Shown: piece after piece, positions 45,031 through 53,093 of the stretch
Layout: the number at the start of each line of letters is the position of its first letter
How positions within the stretch are numbered: position 1 is the stretch's first letter
Source: Paenibacillus psychroresistens
GTDB taxonomy: Bacteria > Bacillota > Bacilli > Paenibacillales > NBRC-103111
Direction: 5' to 3'
NCBI RefSeq assembly: GCF_009728935.1
Contig: NZ_CP034235.1
Span: 7,713,501 to 7,777,500 of the forward strand
Length of the DNA stretch: 64,000 nucleotides
Notes under the pieces: generated by a model
The model's database searches: none
Told to the model about the DNA's origin: nothing
Seen by the model: only the letters and a program-made list of their open reading frames with translations
Program-made: the position numbers and the translations under genes

Positions 45031-45337
45031 CCTCCGGTACGAATCGGTAGATATCCAGCTCAATTTGACCGCTATCGTCCACTTCCACACCTTCATCGCG
45101 TAAGTAAAGAATCTGCTGAAAACGTGATTCGTCATCCGTAATAGCAATTTGTCCCTTGGCATTAACAACCCTATGCCAGGGCAATTTGTATGCTTTACTC
45201 ATCGAATGCAGAATGCGTACGACCTGTCTGGCTCCTCTAGCGCTACCAGCCAGTTCGGCGATTTGTCCATAGCTCATCACATAACCCTCAGGAATACTTT
45301 GAATAATTTTTATGACCTGCAATGTATAAGGCTTCAC
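45023..45337 (-). CDS. Alkyltransferase-like protein (ATL, MGMT fold without Cys)
   Basis: 104 residues matching the DNA-binding domain of MGMT/Ada: 'VIKIIQSIPEGYVMSYGQIAELAGSARGARQVVRILH' (HTH and Arg finger) and 'LPWHRVVNAKGQIAI'. The alkyl-accepting Cys of 'PCHRV' is Trp here, the hallmark of ATL proteins, which bind O6-alkylguanine without repairing it and recruit nucleotide excision repair. Size is typical. Monocistronic. Confidence 0.92.
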   Translation of the reverse strand: MKPYTLQVIKIIQSIPEGYVMSYGQIAELAGSARGARQVVRILHSMSKAYKLPWHRVVNAKGQIAITDDESRFQQILYLRDEGVEVDDSGQIELDIYRFVPEVT

Positions 45338-45401
45338 TTATTTTCTCCAGTCGATTTTGACTCTATAGCCTATTTTACTATATTTTCAACTGAAACTTAT
45401 A

Positions 45402-45429
45402 TTGATTTTCTCGTGATTTGACGGATAAT
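45402..45429 (+). promoter_or_regulatory. Possible promoter of the KAS III operon
   Basis: TTGATT (45402-45407), 16 bases, GATAAT (45424-45429), 35 bases before the first gene. Moderate match only. Confidence 0.4.
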
Positions 45430-45464
45430 GGAGACTTAGGGTTTAAAATGAGATGAGGTTTTAC

Positions 45465-46463
45465 ATGCAAGCGCGCAAAGTAAGAATACTTGGAACCGGC
45501 AAATACATGCCTAAACGAAAAATAACCGCATCAGACATGGATGAACTTCTTGGCATGCCCGCTGGCTGGGTGCTCAAGAAAACGGATGTGGCTCTGCGCC
45601 ATTTTGTAGAGGATGAAACTGCCTCTTACATGGGAGCTCAGGCTGCTCAGGCGGCATTGGCTGCTGCTAATCTTTCTTTTGCAGATATCGATTGCTTGGT
45701 TTGTGCCAGCGGTTCGATGGAGCAGCCTATCCCCTGTACAGCTGTATTGATCCAGAAAGCTATGGGCGAGCAGGAATCCGGCGTTCCCGCCTTCGATATC
45801 AACTCGACCTGCCTTAGCTTTGTTACAGCGTTGGATGTAATGTCCTGCCTTGTGGATATTGGGCGGTATCGGCGTATCTTAATTGTATCTACTGAGGTGG
45901 CTTCGAACGCCTTGAATTGGCAGGACAAAGAAAGTGCTGCTTTATTCGGTGATGGCGCTGCAGCTGTTGTAATTGGGAGATCCGAGGTTGGGGAAAGCTC
46001 TCAAGTAATTTGTGCATCGATGAAAACATACAGCCATGGGGCACACTTATCTGAAGTTCGCGGCGGCGGGACTAAATATCACCCGCGTGAGTATACGCCG
46101 CTTACCGAAAATGAATTCTTATTTAAAATGGATGGCTCGGCTATTTTTAAAATGGCCTCTAAACTGTTACCGGAGTTTGTAGCTGATTTGTTGAAACAGG
46201 CATCCTGCTCGATTGCAGATATTTCACTGGTAATCCCTCACCAAGGAAGCGCGATGGCTATGCGTTTATTGCAAAAAAAACTGGGTATCTCTGATGAACA
46301 GCTCATATATATTACACCCGATCATGGAAACACCATTGCCGCAGCAATCCCTATGGGCATACATGAAGCCATCTCTCAGCAACGTGTGAACCGGGGCGAC
46401 CGCGTGTTATTACTTGGTACCTCGGCGGGTTTATCGCTTGGGGGACTGGTCCTTGAATATTAA
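45465..46463 (+). CDS. 3-oxoacyl-ACP synthase III family protein (operon gene 1)
   Basis: 332 residues from the ATG at 45465, six bases after GAGG. Thiolase-fold KAS III: active Cys in 'FDINSTCLSFVTALDVM' (about 116), 'ALFGDGAAAVVIG', catalytic His in 'LVIPHQGSAMAMRLL' (about 253) and Asn in 'HGNTIAAAIPMGI' (about 283). It differs enough from housekeeping FabH (for example 'VLKKTDVALRHF' and 'HLSEVRGGGTKYHPRE') to suggest a specialised condensation, perhaps of long acyl-thioesters as in OleA. First gene of a six-gene overlapping operon, which argues for secondary metabolism. Confidence 0.9.
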   Translation: MQARKVRILGTGKYMPKRKITASDMDELLGMPAGWVLKKTDVALRHFVEDETASYMGAQAAQAALAAANLSFADIDCLVCASGSMEQPIPCTAVLIQKAMGEQESGVPAFDINSTCLSFVTALDVMSCLVDIGRYRRILIVSTEVASNALNWQDKESAALFGDGAAAVVIGRSEVGESSQVICASMKTYSHGAHLSEVRGGGTKYHPREYTPLTENEFLFKMDGSAIFKMASKLLPEFVADLLKQASCSIADISLVIPHQGSAMAMRLLQKKLGISDEQLIYITPDHGNTIAAAIPMGIHEAISQQRVNRGDRVLLLGTSAGLSLGGLVLEY

Positions 46464-47679
46464 AATAACGGACAGTAAACCGCTGAATATCCTGCTTACC
46501 GGTGGTAGAGCACCGGTTACGCTAGAATTGGCACGGCAGTTTACCGCTGCTGGGCATCGTGTTTATGTCGCTGAAAGCTTAAACCGGTATTTATGCCGGG
46601 TTTCTTCTGCTGTGACTGGATGTTTTAAAGTACCTGAACCTAGATTTCAGCCGGATGAATTCATTGATGCATTGTGTGAAATTGCAATCAAACAAGGAAT
46701 CGATTTAATTATCCCTACGTGTGAGGAAATTTTCTATGTGGCAAGAGGTCTAGAGCGATTGAAGCTTCATTGCACGGTATTTACAGACTCTTTCTCTAAG
46801 CTCACTTCCTTGCATAACAAGCTGGATTTTATTCAAAAAGCTGCTGGATATGGGTTTATTGTGCCTGAAACTAGACTTATTCAATCAGCAGAAGAATGGC
46901 GAGCTGCTTTATCTGCTTTTTCACCGGAAAATGGACTTGTGTTTAAGCCAGTCTACTCCCGTTTTGCTGCTAAAACCTTGATTATTGAGCCTTCATTGGA
47001 GCGAAATTCGCAGGTTGACTTAGAAAACCTACAACACCAATATCCGGTTTCCGAAATATCTGTCACAGCTCCTTGGGTGGTGCAGGCTTACATTCCAGGC
47101 CAGCTTATTTCGACTTATAGCATCGTACACGATGGCATTGTATCGGCACATGCAGCTTATGAAACCTCCTATAAAGCAGGCCTTGGCGCTAGCATCTTTT
47201 TCAAACCTTTGCAGCACATTGCGGTTTTTAACTGGATACGGCGTTTTGTGGAGCTGGAGCAATTTACGGGTCAGATAGCTTTTGATTTTATCGAAACTTC
47301 GGAGGGCAAACTCTATCCACTGGAATGCAATCCTCGTGCAACTAGCGGTACTCATTTATTCGAGCCTGCGGATCGACTGGACCAAGCTTTTATTTCATTT
47401 GCCTCAAGCAAGCCACTAACTCCTAAACCCACTACCCGATCTATGCTATCCTTAGCTATGTTATCCTACGGATTTGCTGGAATACGTACATGGAAGCATC
47501 TACGTGCTTGGATCAGTGCCTACTCTCAGAGTAAAGATGTTATTTTCCGATGGCGAGATCCTTTTCCTTACGTTGAGCAGCTTCGGGTACTGTTTGCAAC
47601 CTGGCAAATGAGTCGAAAGCTTCAAATCTCTATGGTTGAAGCTTTGACCTATGATATCGAATGGAATGGTGAAGCATGA
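46453..47679 (+). CDS. ATP-grasp domain ligase (operon gene 2)
   Basis: 408 residues from the TTG at 46453, seven bases after GGGGG, overlapping the KAS III stop by 11 bases. N-terminal 'LNILLTGGRAPVTLELARQFTAAGHRVYVAESL' is a pre-ATP-grasp Rossmann fold; ATP-grasp residues follow ('GLVFKPVYSRFA', 'WVVQAYIPGQLISTYSIVHDG') with the metal site 'LYPLECNPRATSGTHLF'. This carbamoyl-phosphate-synthase-like group joins a carboxylate to an amine or thiol via an acyl phosphate. The C-terminal 100 residues are helical. Substrates unknown. Confidence 0.88.
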   Translation: MNIKITDSKPLNILLTGGRAPVTLELARQFTAAGHRVYVAESLNRYLCRVSSAVTGCFKVPEPRFQPDEFIDALCEIAIKQGIDLIIPTCEEIFYVARGLERLKLHCTVFTDSFSKLTSLHNKLDFIQKAAGYGFIVPETRLIQSAEEWRAALSAFSPENGLVFKPVYSRFAAKTLIIEPSLERNSQVDLENLQHQYPVSEISVTAPWVVQAYIPGQLISTYSIVHDGIVSAHAAYETSYKAGLGASIFFKPLQHIAVFNWIRRFVELEQFTGQIAFDFIETSEGKLYPLECNPRATSGTHLFEPADRLDQAFISFASSKPLTPKPTTRSMLSLAMLSYGFAGIRTWKHLRAWISAYSQSKDVIFRWRDPFPYVEQLRVLFATWQMSRKLQISMVEALTYDIEWNGEA

Positions 47680-48665
47680 ACGCACTTGTCACAGGCGCTA
47701 CAGGATTCCTCGGAAAAAGCTTGGCCTTAAATCTGCAGCAGCTTGGATGGAATGTCACGGCTACGGGACGTAATCCAGCTATTGGCTCTGAGCTGCTTTC
47801 ACAGAATATTCGTTTTGTTCCCGTGGATCTGCGTGATCCCATTAAAACAAATCTATTATGTGCTGATCAGGATGTTGTTTATCACTGTGCGGCTCTTTCA
47901 ACACCTTGGGGCAAGTATGCTGATTTTTATAGCAGTAATGTCCAAGCAACCGAGCATATTGTTCAGGGCTGCATGGCGCATAACGTCGGAAGACTTGTCC
48001 ATGTATCCACGCCTAGCGTTTATTTGGATTACACTCATCGGTTGAATATTAAAGAATCTGCACCGCTACCTTTTAAATTCGCCAATGCTTATGCAGCAAC
48101 AAAACGCTTAGCTGAGCTGGTCGTTAAAAAAGCGGCTTCTGCTGGATTAGCTGCGATTATCCTGCGTCCTCGTGCGATTATTGGTCCGGGGGATCCCAGT
48201 ATTTTTCCGAGATTGATTAAAGCAAATTCTTCACGCGGCATACCGCTAATCGATGGTGGTAGCATTGAGCTTGATCTCACTTATATCGACAATGTGGTGG
48301 AAGCCCTTGTACTTTGCGGTACTGCGAATGCTTCTGCAAGTGGTGAAATTTATAATATAACCAATCAAGAGCCTGTTACTTTTATTCAAGTCTTGCATCA
48401 GCTGTTTGACTTACTTGAACTTCCTTTAAAAACTAAGCCAGTGTCCTTTGCAAATGCCTATCGGCTTGCATACGGCATGGAGCTTTTAGCAAAAGTGCTG
48501 CCTGGTAATAAAGAGCCGCTTCTTACTCGTTATACCGTTGGCGTGCTGGGTCGAAGCCAAACTTTAGATATTACAAAAGCGGTTACTAATCTCGGTTATA
48601 AACCCAAAGTAAGTTTAACGGAGGGCTTGGGGCGATTTGCCGCGGCTTGGAGGGCGAAGCTATGA
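47676..48665 (+). CDS. NAD(P)-dependent epimerase/3beta-HSD-like reductase (operon gene 3)
   Basis: 329 residues of the extended SDR type: 'MNALVTGATGFLGKSLALNL' (GxxGxxG), 'DVVYHCAALSTPWG', 'VHVSTPSVYLDY' (Ser/Thr) and 'NAYAATKRLAELVV' (Tyr-x3-Lys), 'LRPRAIIGPGDPSIFPRLI'. The 'LRPRAIIGPGD' pattern matches sterol dehydrogenase/OleD-like reductases, which reduce beta-keto acids to beta-hydroxy acids; that fits the KAS III product. It overlaps genes 2 and 4 by four bases each. Confidence 0.9.
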   Translation: MNALVTGATGFLGKSLALNLQQLGWNVTATGRNPAIGSELLSQNIRFVPVDLRDPIKTNLLCADQDVVYHCAALSTPWGKYADFYSSNVQATEHIVQGCMAHNVGRLVHVSTPSVYLDYTHRLNIKESAPLPFKFANAYAATKRLAELVVKKAASAGLAAIILRPRAIIGPGDPSIFPRLIKANSSRGIPLIDGGSIELDLTYIDNVVEALVLCGTANASASGEIYNITNQEPVTFIQVLHQLFDLLELPLKTKPVSFANAYRLAYGMELLAKVLPGNKEPLLTRYTVGVLGRSQTLDITKAVTNLGYKPKVSLTEGLGRFAAAWRAKL

Positions 48666-49519
48666 AGGGTATAAATAAGCTTACAATTCAATTAACCTTA
48701 TTAGCTGCCGGTTATTGCACACATCCAGAGTGGATAACCCTTCGGGGAGGCTCCTTCCGTTCTGTGCCTTTTCCTGCTGGATTTGCTTGTATACAGCATC
48801 CTCGGTTAGGGGTTATTTTGTTCGATACGGGCTACTCTTCTCGCTTTTTCGCTGCTACAGAGCGCTTTCCTTTTAGCATGTATCGCAAGCTGACTCCTGT
48901 TATTTATGAGGATAGCCAAAGCGCTGTTAACCAGCTTAATGCTCTTGGCATTGCATCAGAAGAAGTAAAGCTCATTGTACTGTCGCATTTTCATGCTGAT
49001 CATCTCGGAGGTTTGCGTGATTTCCCGAATGCCCAGTTCATTTATTTGCAAGCTGCCTATAATGCCGTTAAGGATCGCCGTGGCTTAAGTGCTCTCCGAG
49101 CTGGATATCTGTCCGAGCTGTTGCCAGATGATTTTATTGCACGTTCTCTGCCAATTGATGAAGCACAGCAGTTCTCAGTACCAAAGAACTTTCCTTTTCG
49201 GCGTGTAATGGATATCTTGGGTGATGGCAGTTTAATTGCTGTTGATTTACCTGGACATGCTGCAGGACAAATCGGCTTAATGGTTGCGACTGATCAGCAA
49301 TCCTATCTACTATGTGCAGATACCGTTTGGTCAAGCCGCGCTTATCGCGAGCATCGTTTGCCTAACTTGCTAGCAGGTTTGATCATGTCTAGTCGGACAC
49401 AGTACCAAGATAGCTTTGAACGTCTTTGCAGCTTACATGAGCAATATCCTCAGCTGCAAATTGTCCCCAGCCATTGCCCCACATTCTATCCATTAGCTCC
49501 ACAGAAGGGAGTGCTCTAA
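48662..49519 (+). CDS. MBL-fold metallohydrolase (operon gene 4)
   Basis: 285 residues from the ATG at 48662, which overlaps the previous stop and is eight bases after GGAGG. Metallo-beta-lactamase fold with 'VILFDTGYSSRF', 'LIVLSHFHADHLGGLRDF' (HxHxDH), 'VDLPGHAAGQIGLMV' and 'LLCADTVW', as in AHL-lactonase and glyoxalase II relatives. In this operon it may act as a thioesterase or lactonase releasing or editing the acyl intermediate. There is no signal peptide. Confidence 0.9.
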   Translation: MKGINKLTIQLTLLAAGYCTHPEWITLRGGSFRSVPFPAGFACIQHPRLGVILFDTGYSSRFFAATERFPFSMYRKLTPVIYEDSQSAVNQLNALGIASEEVKLIVLSHFHADHLGGLRDFPNAQFIYLQAAYNAVKDRRGLSALRAGYLSELLPDDFIARSLPIDEAQQFSVPKNFPFRRVMDILGDGSLIAVDLPGHAAGQIGLMVATDQQSYLLCADTVWSSRAYREHRLPNLLAGLIMSSRTQYQDSFERLCSLHEQYPQLQIVPSHCPTFYPLAPQKGVL

Positions 49520-50856
49520 TGTTAGCTAAACTAAAACCACTCTTCTATTATCTGCGGGCTAAATACTTATATAAATGGTCGGATCGTGCTTCGTTTGAGC
49601 AATGGCAAGAACGACGTATTCTAAGGCATTTAGCTTTTGTTCGCCAGCACTCGCCCTTTTATCGTGAGTTATGGGCGGATCAACCTCTTGCTGAATGGAG
49701 ACAATTTCCTTTGCTAGATAAAGGTATTATGATGGAAAATTTTGATTTATTAAATACTGCGGGGATAAGTAAGGATGAAGCTTTTTCTGTTGCTCTTCAT
49801 TCTGAAACTACGAGGGATTTCGCGCCAAAAATCGGCAATATTACTGTAGGGTTATCCTCTGGAACCTCGGGTAATCGCGGTCTTTTTCTCGTTAGCGAGC
49901 AAGAACAAGCCCAATGGGCAGGTACAATCTTGGCTAAGGTGCTTCCTCGTTCCCTACTACAGACCGAGCATATTGCTTTCTTCCTACGAGCGAATAGTAA
50001 TCTCTACCAGAGTGTGCAACGTGGCCGTTTAAAGTTTTCCTACTATGACTTATTGATACCTATAGATCAACACATTGCCACTCTAAATCAAACTCTGCCC
50101 ACGCTCCTCATTGCGCCTCCTTCCGTGCTTAGCCTGCTTGCAGAAGCAGCAAACCTTAAACAACTTGCTATCCATCCACGTAAAATCATCTCGGTTGCCG
50201 AGGTGCTTGATCCCCTCGATCGTCAGCGGATTGAGGCTGCTTTTGAGCAAACTGTTCATCAAATTTATCAGTGTACGGAAGGCTTTTTAGCCTCAAGCTG
50301 TCATTATGGCACCCTGCATCTTAATGAAGAGTACGTCCATATTGAAAAAGCTTACCTTGATGAAGCTCAGCGGAAATTTGTACCCATTATTACGGATTTC
50401 ACCCGCTTCACGCAGCCAATTATCCGCTATCGTTTAAACGATATTCTGACTGAACGTGAGGGTCTGTGCCCCTGCGGCTCTATATTTACAGCCATTGAAA
50501 CGATTGAAGGCCGTTGTGATGATTTATTTATTTTTCCATCTACTGAAGATTCTGTGGTGGGAGCTAACGGTAAAAACGTGATTGTTTTTCCTGATTTCAT
50601 TACGAGAGCGATTCTAAATAGCTGTGCTGAAATAGTGGAATATCAAGCGATTCAGCATGCTAATGATCGCATAGAAATATGTTATTTGCTTAAAGAGGGA
50701 GCCTCACGTATGCAAGCAGAGGAAAGTATGACGCAATCGCTGTCAGAGCTTTTTCAAAAGCTCCACTGCCAAATGCCTGAAATCTGCTTTTCACATTATC
50801 ATTTCATACCCGGTATCCGTAAATTACGCCGCGTGGAACGGAGAGTTGTCCAATGA
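49519..50856 (+). CDS. F390-synthetase/PaaK-like adenylate-forming enzyme (operon gene 5)
   Basis: 445 residues from the ATG at 49519, sharing one base with the preceding TAA (TAATG) and seven bases after AAGGGAG. Adenylation motifs: 'ITVGLSSGTSGNRGLFLV' (phosphate loop), 'ISVAEVLDPLDRQRIEAAFEQTVHQIYQCTEGFLA' and 'IITDFTRFTQPIIRYRLNDILTE'. This is the PaaK/CapK-type clade resembling coenzyme F390 synthetase; such enzymes activate a carboxylate as acyl-AMP for transfer to CoA, an amine or a hydroxyl. Substrate unknown. Overlaps gene 6 by four bases. Confidence 0.88.
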   Translation: MLAKLKPLFYYLRAKYLYKWSDRASFEQWQERRILRHLAFVRQHSPFYRELWADQPLAEWRQFPLLDKGIMMENFDLLNTAGISKDEAFSVALHSETTRDFAPKIGNITVGLSSGTSGNRGLFLVSEQEQAQWAGTILAKVLPRSLLQTEHIAFFLRANSNLYQSVQRGRLKFSYYDLLIPIDQHIATLNQTLPTLLIAPPSVLSLLAEAANLKQLAIHPRKIISVAEVLDPLDRQRIEAAFEQTVHQIYQCTEGFLASSCHYGTLHLNEEYVHIEKAYLDEAQRKFVPIITDFTRFTQPIIRYRLNDILTEREGLCPCGSIFTAIETIEGRCDDLFIFPSTEDSVVGANGKNVIVFPDFITRAILNSCAEIVEYQAIQHANDRIEICYLLKEGASRMQAEESMTQSLSELFQKLHCQMPEICFSHYHFIPGIRKLRRVERRVVQ

Positions 50857-52007
50857 GCTCGCTGATAACTCTATACGATAAGGGCAATATCGCAGAGCTT
50901 GTTTGGCCCGACACAGAGGATGGACAGTATGCGAGGCGTTATCTAATGCCGTTGGTGCAGCACTCCGTGTCCGATTATTTTCAAAATGTACAAACCAAGC
51001 TTATGATTCTCGCCTTAGATCATTTAATAATCCCCATAACCATTAACGACAAGGAGTACACGAATAGCTACGTCTGCTCGCCATTTACCCATTATGTCAG
51101 CTACGCCAAAGAGGAGCTTTATCTAGTCCAAAACCGTTTAGCCAAATTAATGCTCCCTATCGTTCTGGATGGGCTTGGCCTTCTACTTAAGTTGAGTCGA
51201 ATCAACCGTGTGGTTCATGTGAATAATTGGCTAGTATCCACCAACCTTTATCCAAATCTAACTGCAGATCAAATTAACCGGATAATCGACTTTATTAAGC
51301 TTCGTTTTCCCCAGCATGCTATTGTATTCCGTTCATTAAATCAAACTTTAAATTCAACCATCCTTGCTGCATGTAACAAACTGGGCAGTAAAAAAGTGCC
51401 TAGCCGTAAAATATATTTCTTATCCCCCTCAGATGCCACCTATGCAAATGCGAAATCACGTTGGCTCGTCAAACGCGACTATGCACTCCTTGCTAAAAAA
51501 GGTTATCAAGTAATACCAGCTCATGAGCTCAAGGAAAGTGATATTCCGCGCATTTTACAGCTGTACAATGCACTTTATCTAGACAAATATTCCTATCACA
51601 ATCCACAGTTCACCGAAGCCTTTATGCAATTAGCCTTACAGGAAAAGATCCTTCAGCTCTATGTTTTGCGTAAACATAATCAGATTGACGCAGTACTTGG
51701 CTTTTTTATTCGCAACGGTGCCATGACTACACCTTTATTCGGCTACGACACCTCACTCCCTCAGGAGCTTGGCTTATATCGTATGTTATCTGCCGTCCTG
51801 CTTAGCATTGCCGAGCAGAAGCAAATTCTGCTGCACGAAAGCTCAGGTGCAGCTCAGTTTAAACGCAATCGCGGAGCACGTGGAGACATTGAATATAGCA
51901 TTGTCTTCGACAGCCATTTACCGCTTCACCGCCGCTGGAGCTGGTCATTCCTCGAAAAACTGCTAACTAAATTCGGAATCCCTTTGCTCGAAAAGTATAA
52001 GCTTTGA
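50853..52007 (+). CDS. Uncharacterised protein, probable GNAT-fold transferase (operon gene 6)
   Basis: 384 residues, soluble. The C-terminal half ('ELKESDIPRILQLYNALYLDKYSYHNPQFTEAFMQLALQEKILQLYVLRKHNQIDAVLGFF', 'GLYRMLSAVLLSIAEQKQILLHESSGAAQFKRNRGA') looks like a GNAT/FemAB-type N-acyltransferase fold, and the N-terminal half may be a second, degenerate copy. I cannot name a family. As the last gene of the operon it is a candidate for the acyl-transfer or release step. Confidence 0.7.
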   Translation: MSSLITLYDKGNIAELVWPDTEDGQYARRYLMPLVQHSVSDYFQNVQTKLMILALDHLIIPITINDKEYTNSYVCSPFTHYVSYAKEELYLVQNRLAKLMLPIVLDGLGLLLKLSRINRVVHVNNWLVSTNLYPNLTADQINRIIDFIKLRFPQHAIVFRSLNQTLNSTILAACNKLGSKKVPSRKIYFLSPSDATYANAKSRWLVKRDYALLAKKGYQVIPAHELKESDIPRILQLYNALYLDKYSYHNPQFTEAFMQLALQEKILQLYVLRKHNQIDAVLGFFIRNGAMTTPLFGYDTSLPQELGLYRMLSAVLLSIAEQKQILLHESSGAAQFKRNRGARGDIEYSIVFDSHLPLHRRWSWSFLEKLLTKFGIPLLEKYKL

Positions 52008-52026
52008 AACAAGGATAAACGGCTAT

Positions 52027-52044
52027 GCCGTCTTTCAAGACGGC
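52027..52044 (+). terminator. Terminator hairpin of the KAS III operon
   Basis: GCCGTCTT and AAGACGGC form a tight hairpin 20 bases after the last stop codon. The following 'GTTTGT' is a weak T run, so it may act with the larger hairpin at 52054-52102. Confidence 0.55.
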
Positions 52045-52053
52045 GTTTGTCCG

Positions 52054-52102
52054 GAATTCTAAGATCCAGTATAAGTAAAAAACTTATACTTTCTTAGAAT
52101 TC
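52054..52102. repeat. Long two-part inverted repeat
   Basis: Outer arms GAATTCTAAGA/TCTTAGAATTC (11 bp, perfect) and inner arms AGTATAAGT/ACTTATACT (9 bp, perfect) enclose an A5 loop, with a small asymmetric bulge between (tcc against t). There is no T run on the plus strand. It could be a processing site, part of the double terminator or a relic of a mobile inverted-repeat element. Confidence 0.75.
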
Positions 52103-52142
52103 AAAAAAGCAACCCTTTCCCTAAATACTAAGGAACGATTGC
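52103..52142 (-). terminator. Terminator of the lipoprotein gene
   Basis: On the minus strand GCAATCGTTCC pairs imperfectly with GGGAAAGGGTTGC, followed by six T. The stem has mismatches, so confidence is moderate. Confidence 0.5.
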
Positions 52143-52161
52143 CTACTAGATCAAATTCAAG

Positions 52162-52833
52162 TTATTTCAATTTTGCCTGCAGCAACTCAAGCAGCTGTGG
52201 TCCAATGTTCTGGAAATTGCCGCCACCACCGAAACCACCGCCGCCATTCCCGTTCGGTCTTGGCCTAGGACTGCCCTGTGGAGCATCGCCGTTCTGATCT
52301 TCTTGAGGAGCATCACCATTCGGGCCACTTTGAGCTGCGTCACTATTCGGATCTCCCTGAGGTGCATCACCATTCGGGCCACCTTGAGGACCATCACCAT
52401 TTGCATTTCCGTTGCCATTTCTTTGTTGTGGTCTCTTAGTTGCATTATCAGTAAGGAATTTCTTCTGATCCGTTGTTAGATACGCCTCCAATTGAGTTTG
52501 TACCTCAGCAGTTAGCTCACCTTTCGTTATGACATCCTGGACGATTGTAACCATCGGCTCCGCTTGTGCCTTCGTTATCGCGAGTCCCTCAGCTTTGTCC
52601 ATTTGGATCAACCCACGAAAGGTTGTCATCATTAACATGGCATTCGGATCCAAGGCATTCGGATCTAAGGCTGCTCTAGGAGCATTAGCTTCTGCCGCCT
52701 TGTCTCCACCCGCATCCGTTTGAGCTGCCATCTGATTCGTATCTTCCTCAACCGCTGCTTTCGTTCCGCATGCTGTAAGCACCAGTGTTAGGAGCGTGCA
52801 AATTCCAAGCATTTTCAGTTTATTCATCACCAT
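52162..52833 (-). CDS. Gly/Asn/Pro-rich lipoprotein
   Basis: 223 residues from the ATG at 52833; AGAGG lies about ten bases upstream. Lipobox 'LTAC' at about residues 18-21. The mature part has an acidic low-complexity segment, a helical core ('MLMMTTFRGLIQMDKAEGLAITKAQAEPMVTIVQDVITKGELTAEVQTQLEAYLTTDQKKFL', about 65-130), then a tail of five NGDxPQ-like repeats and a Gly4 run. The core resembles the short helical repeats seen in Paenibacillus surface lipoproteins without an assigned function. Confidence 0.78.
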   Translation of the reverse strand: MVMNKLKMLGICTLLTLVLTACGTKAAVEEDTNQMAAQTDAGGDKAAEANAPRAALDPNALDPNAMLMMTTFRGLIQMDKAEGLAITKAQAEPMVTIVQDVITKGELTAEVQTQLEAYLTTDQKKFLTDNATKRPQQRNGNGNANGDGPQGGPNGDAPQGDPNSDAAQSGPNGDAPQEDQNGDAPQGSPRPRPNGNGGGGFGGGGNFQNIGPQLLELLQAKLK

Positions 52834-52953
52834 TTTATTCAATCCTCTCAGCATCTGAATTTTACGATAGTAACCGTCTATACTTATTTGGATATGGGTT
52901 TACTATACAGCGCCTAACTGAATATAACTTGAACATAAACTGAAGGTTTACTG

Positions 52954-52993
52954 AAAAAAAACCTCTTCCACAGCATCTCTGCCGTAAAAGAGG
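52954..52993 (-). terminator. Minus-strand terminator downstream of the repeat array
   Basis: On the minus strand CCTCTT and AAGAGG pair around an inner GCA/TGC stem and are followed by eight T. It would end transcripts coming through the MocR gene and the hairpin array. The remaining gene-free bases from 52834 hold no other signal that I can identify. Confidence 0.7.
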
Positions 52994-53093
52994 ATCTTTC
53001 AAAAGCTTTCTGACATGTAACTCCTTCACAAAATAGCAGCTTATCCAAAATTACATTAGAATGATTGACTGTCAAGCAAACTGCCCCATTCAA

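Noticed and set aside
45465..50856. Direct orthologue of the OleABCD olefin cluster
   Set aside because: There is no alpha/beta hydrolase (OleB), the adenylating enzyme is PaaK/F390-like rather than OleC-like, and ATP-grasp and MBL genes are additional.
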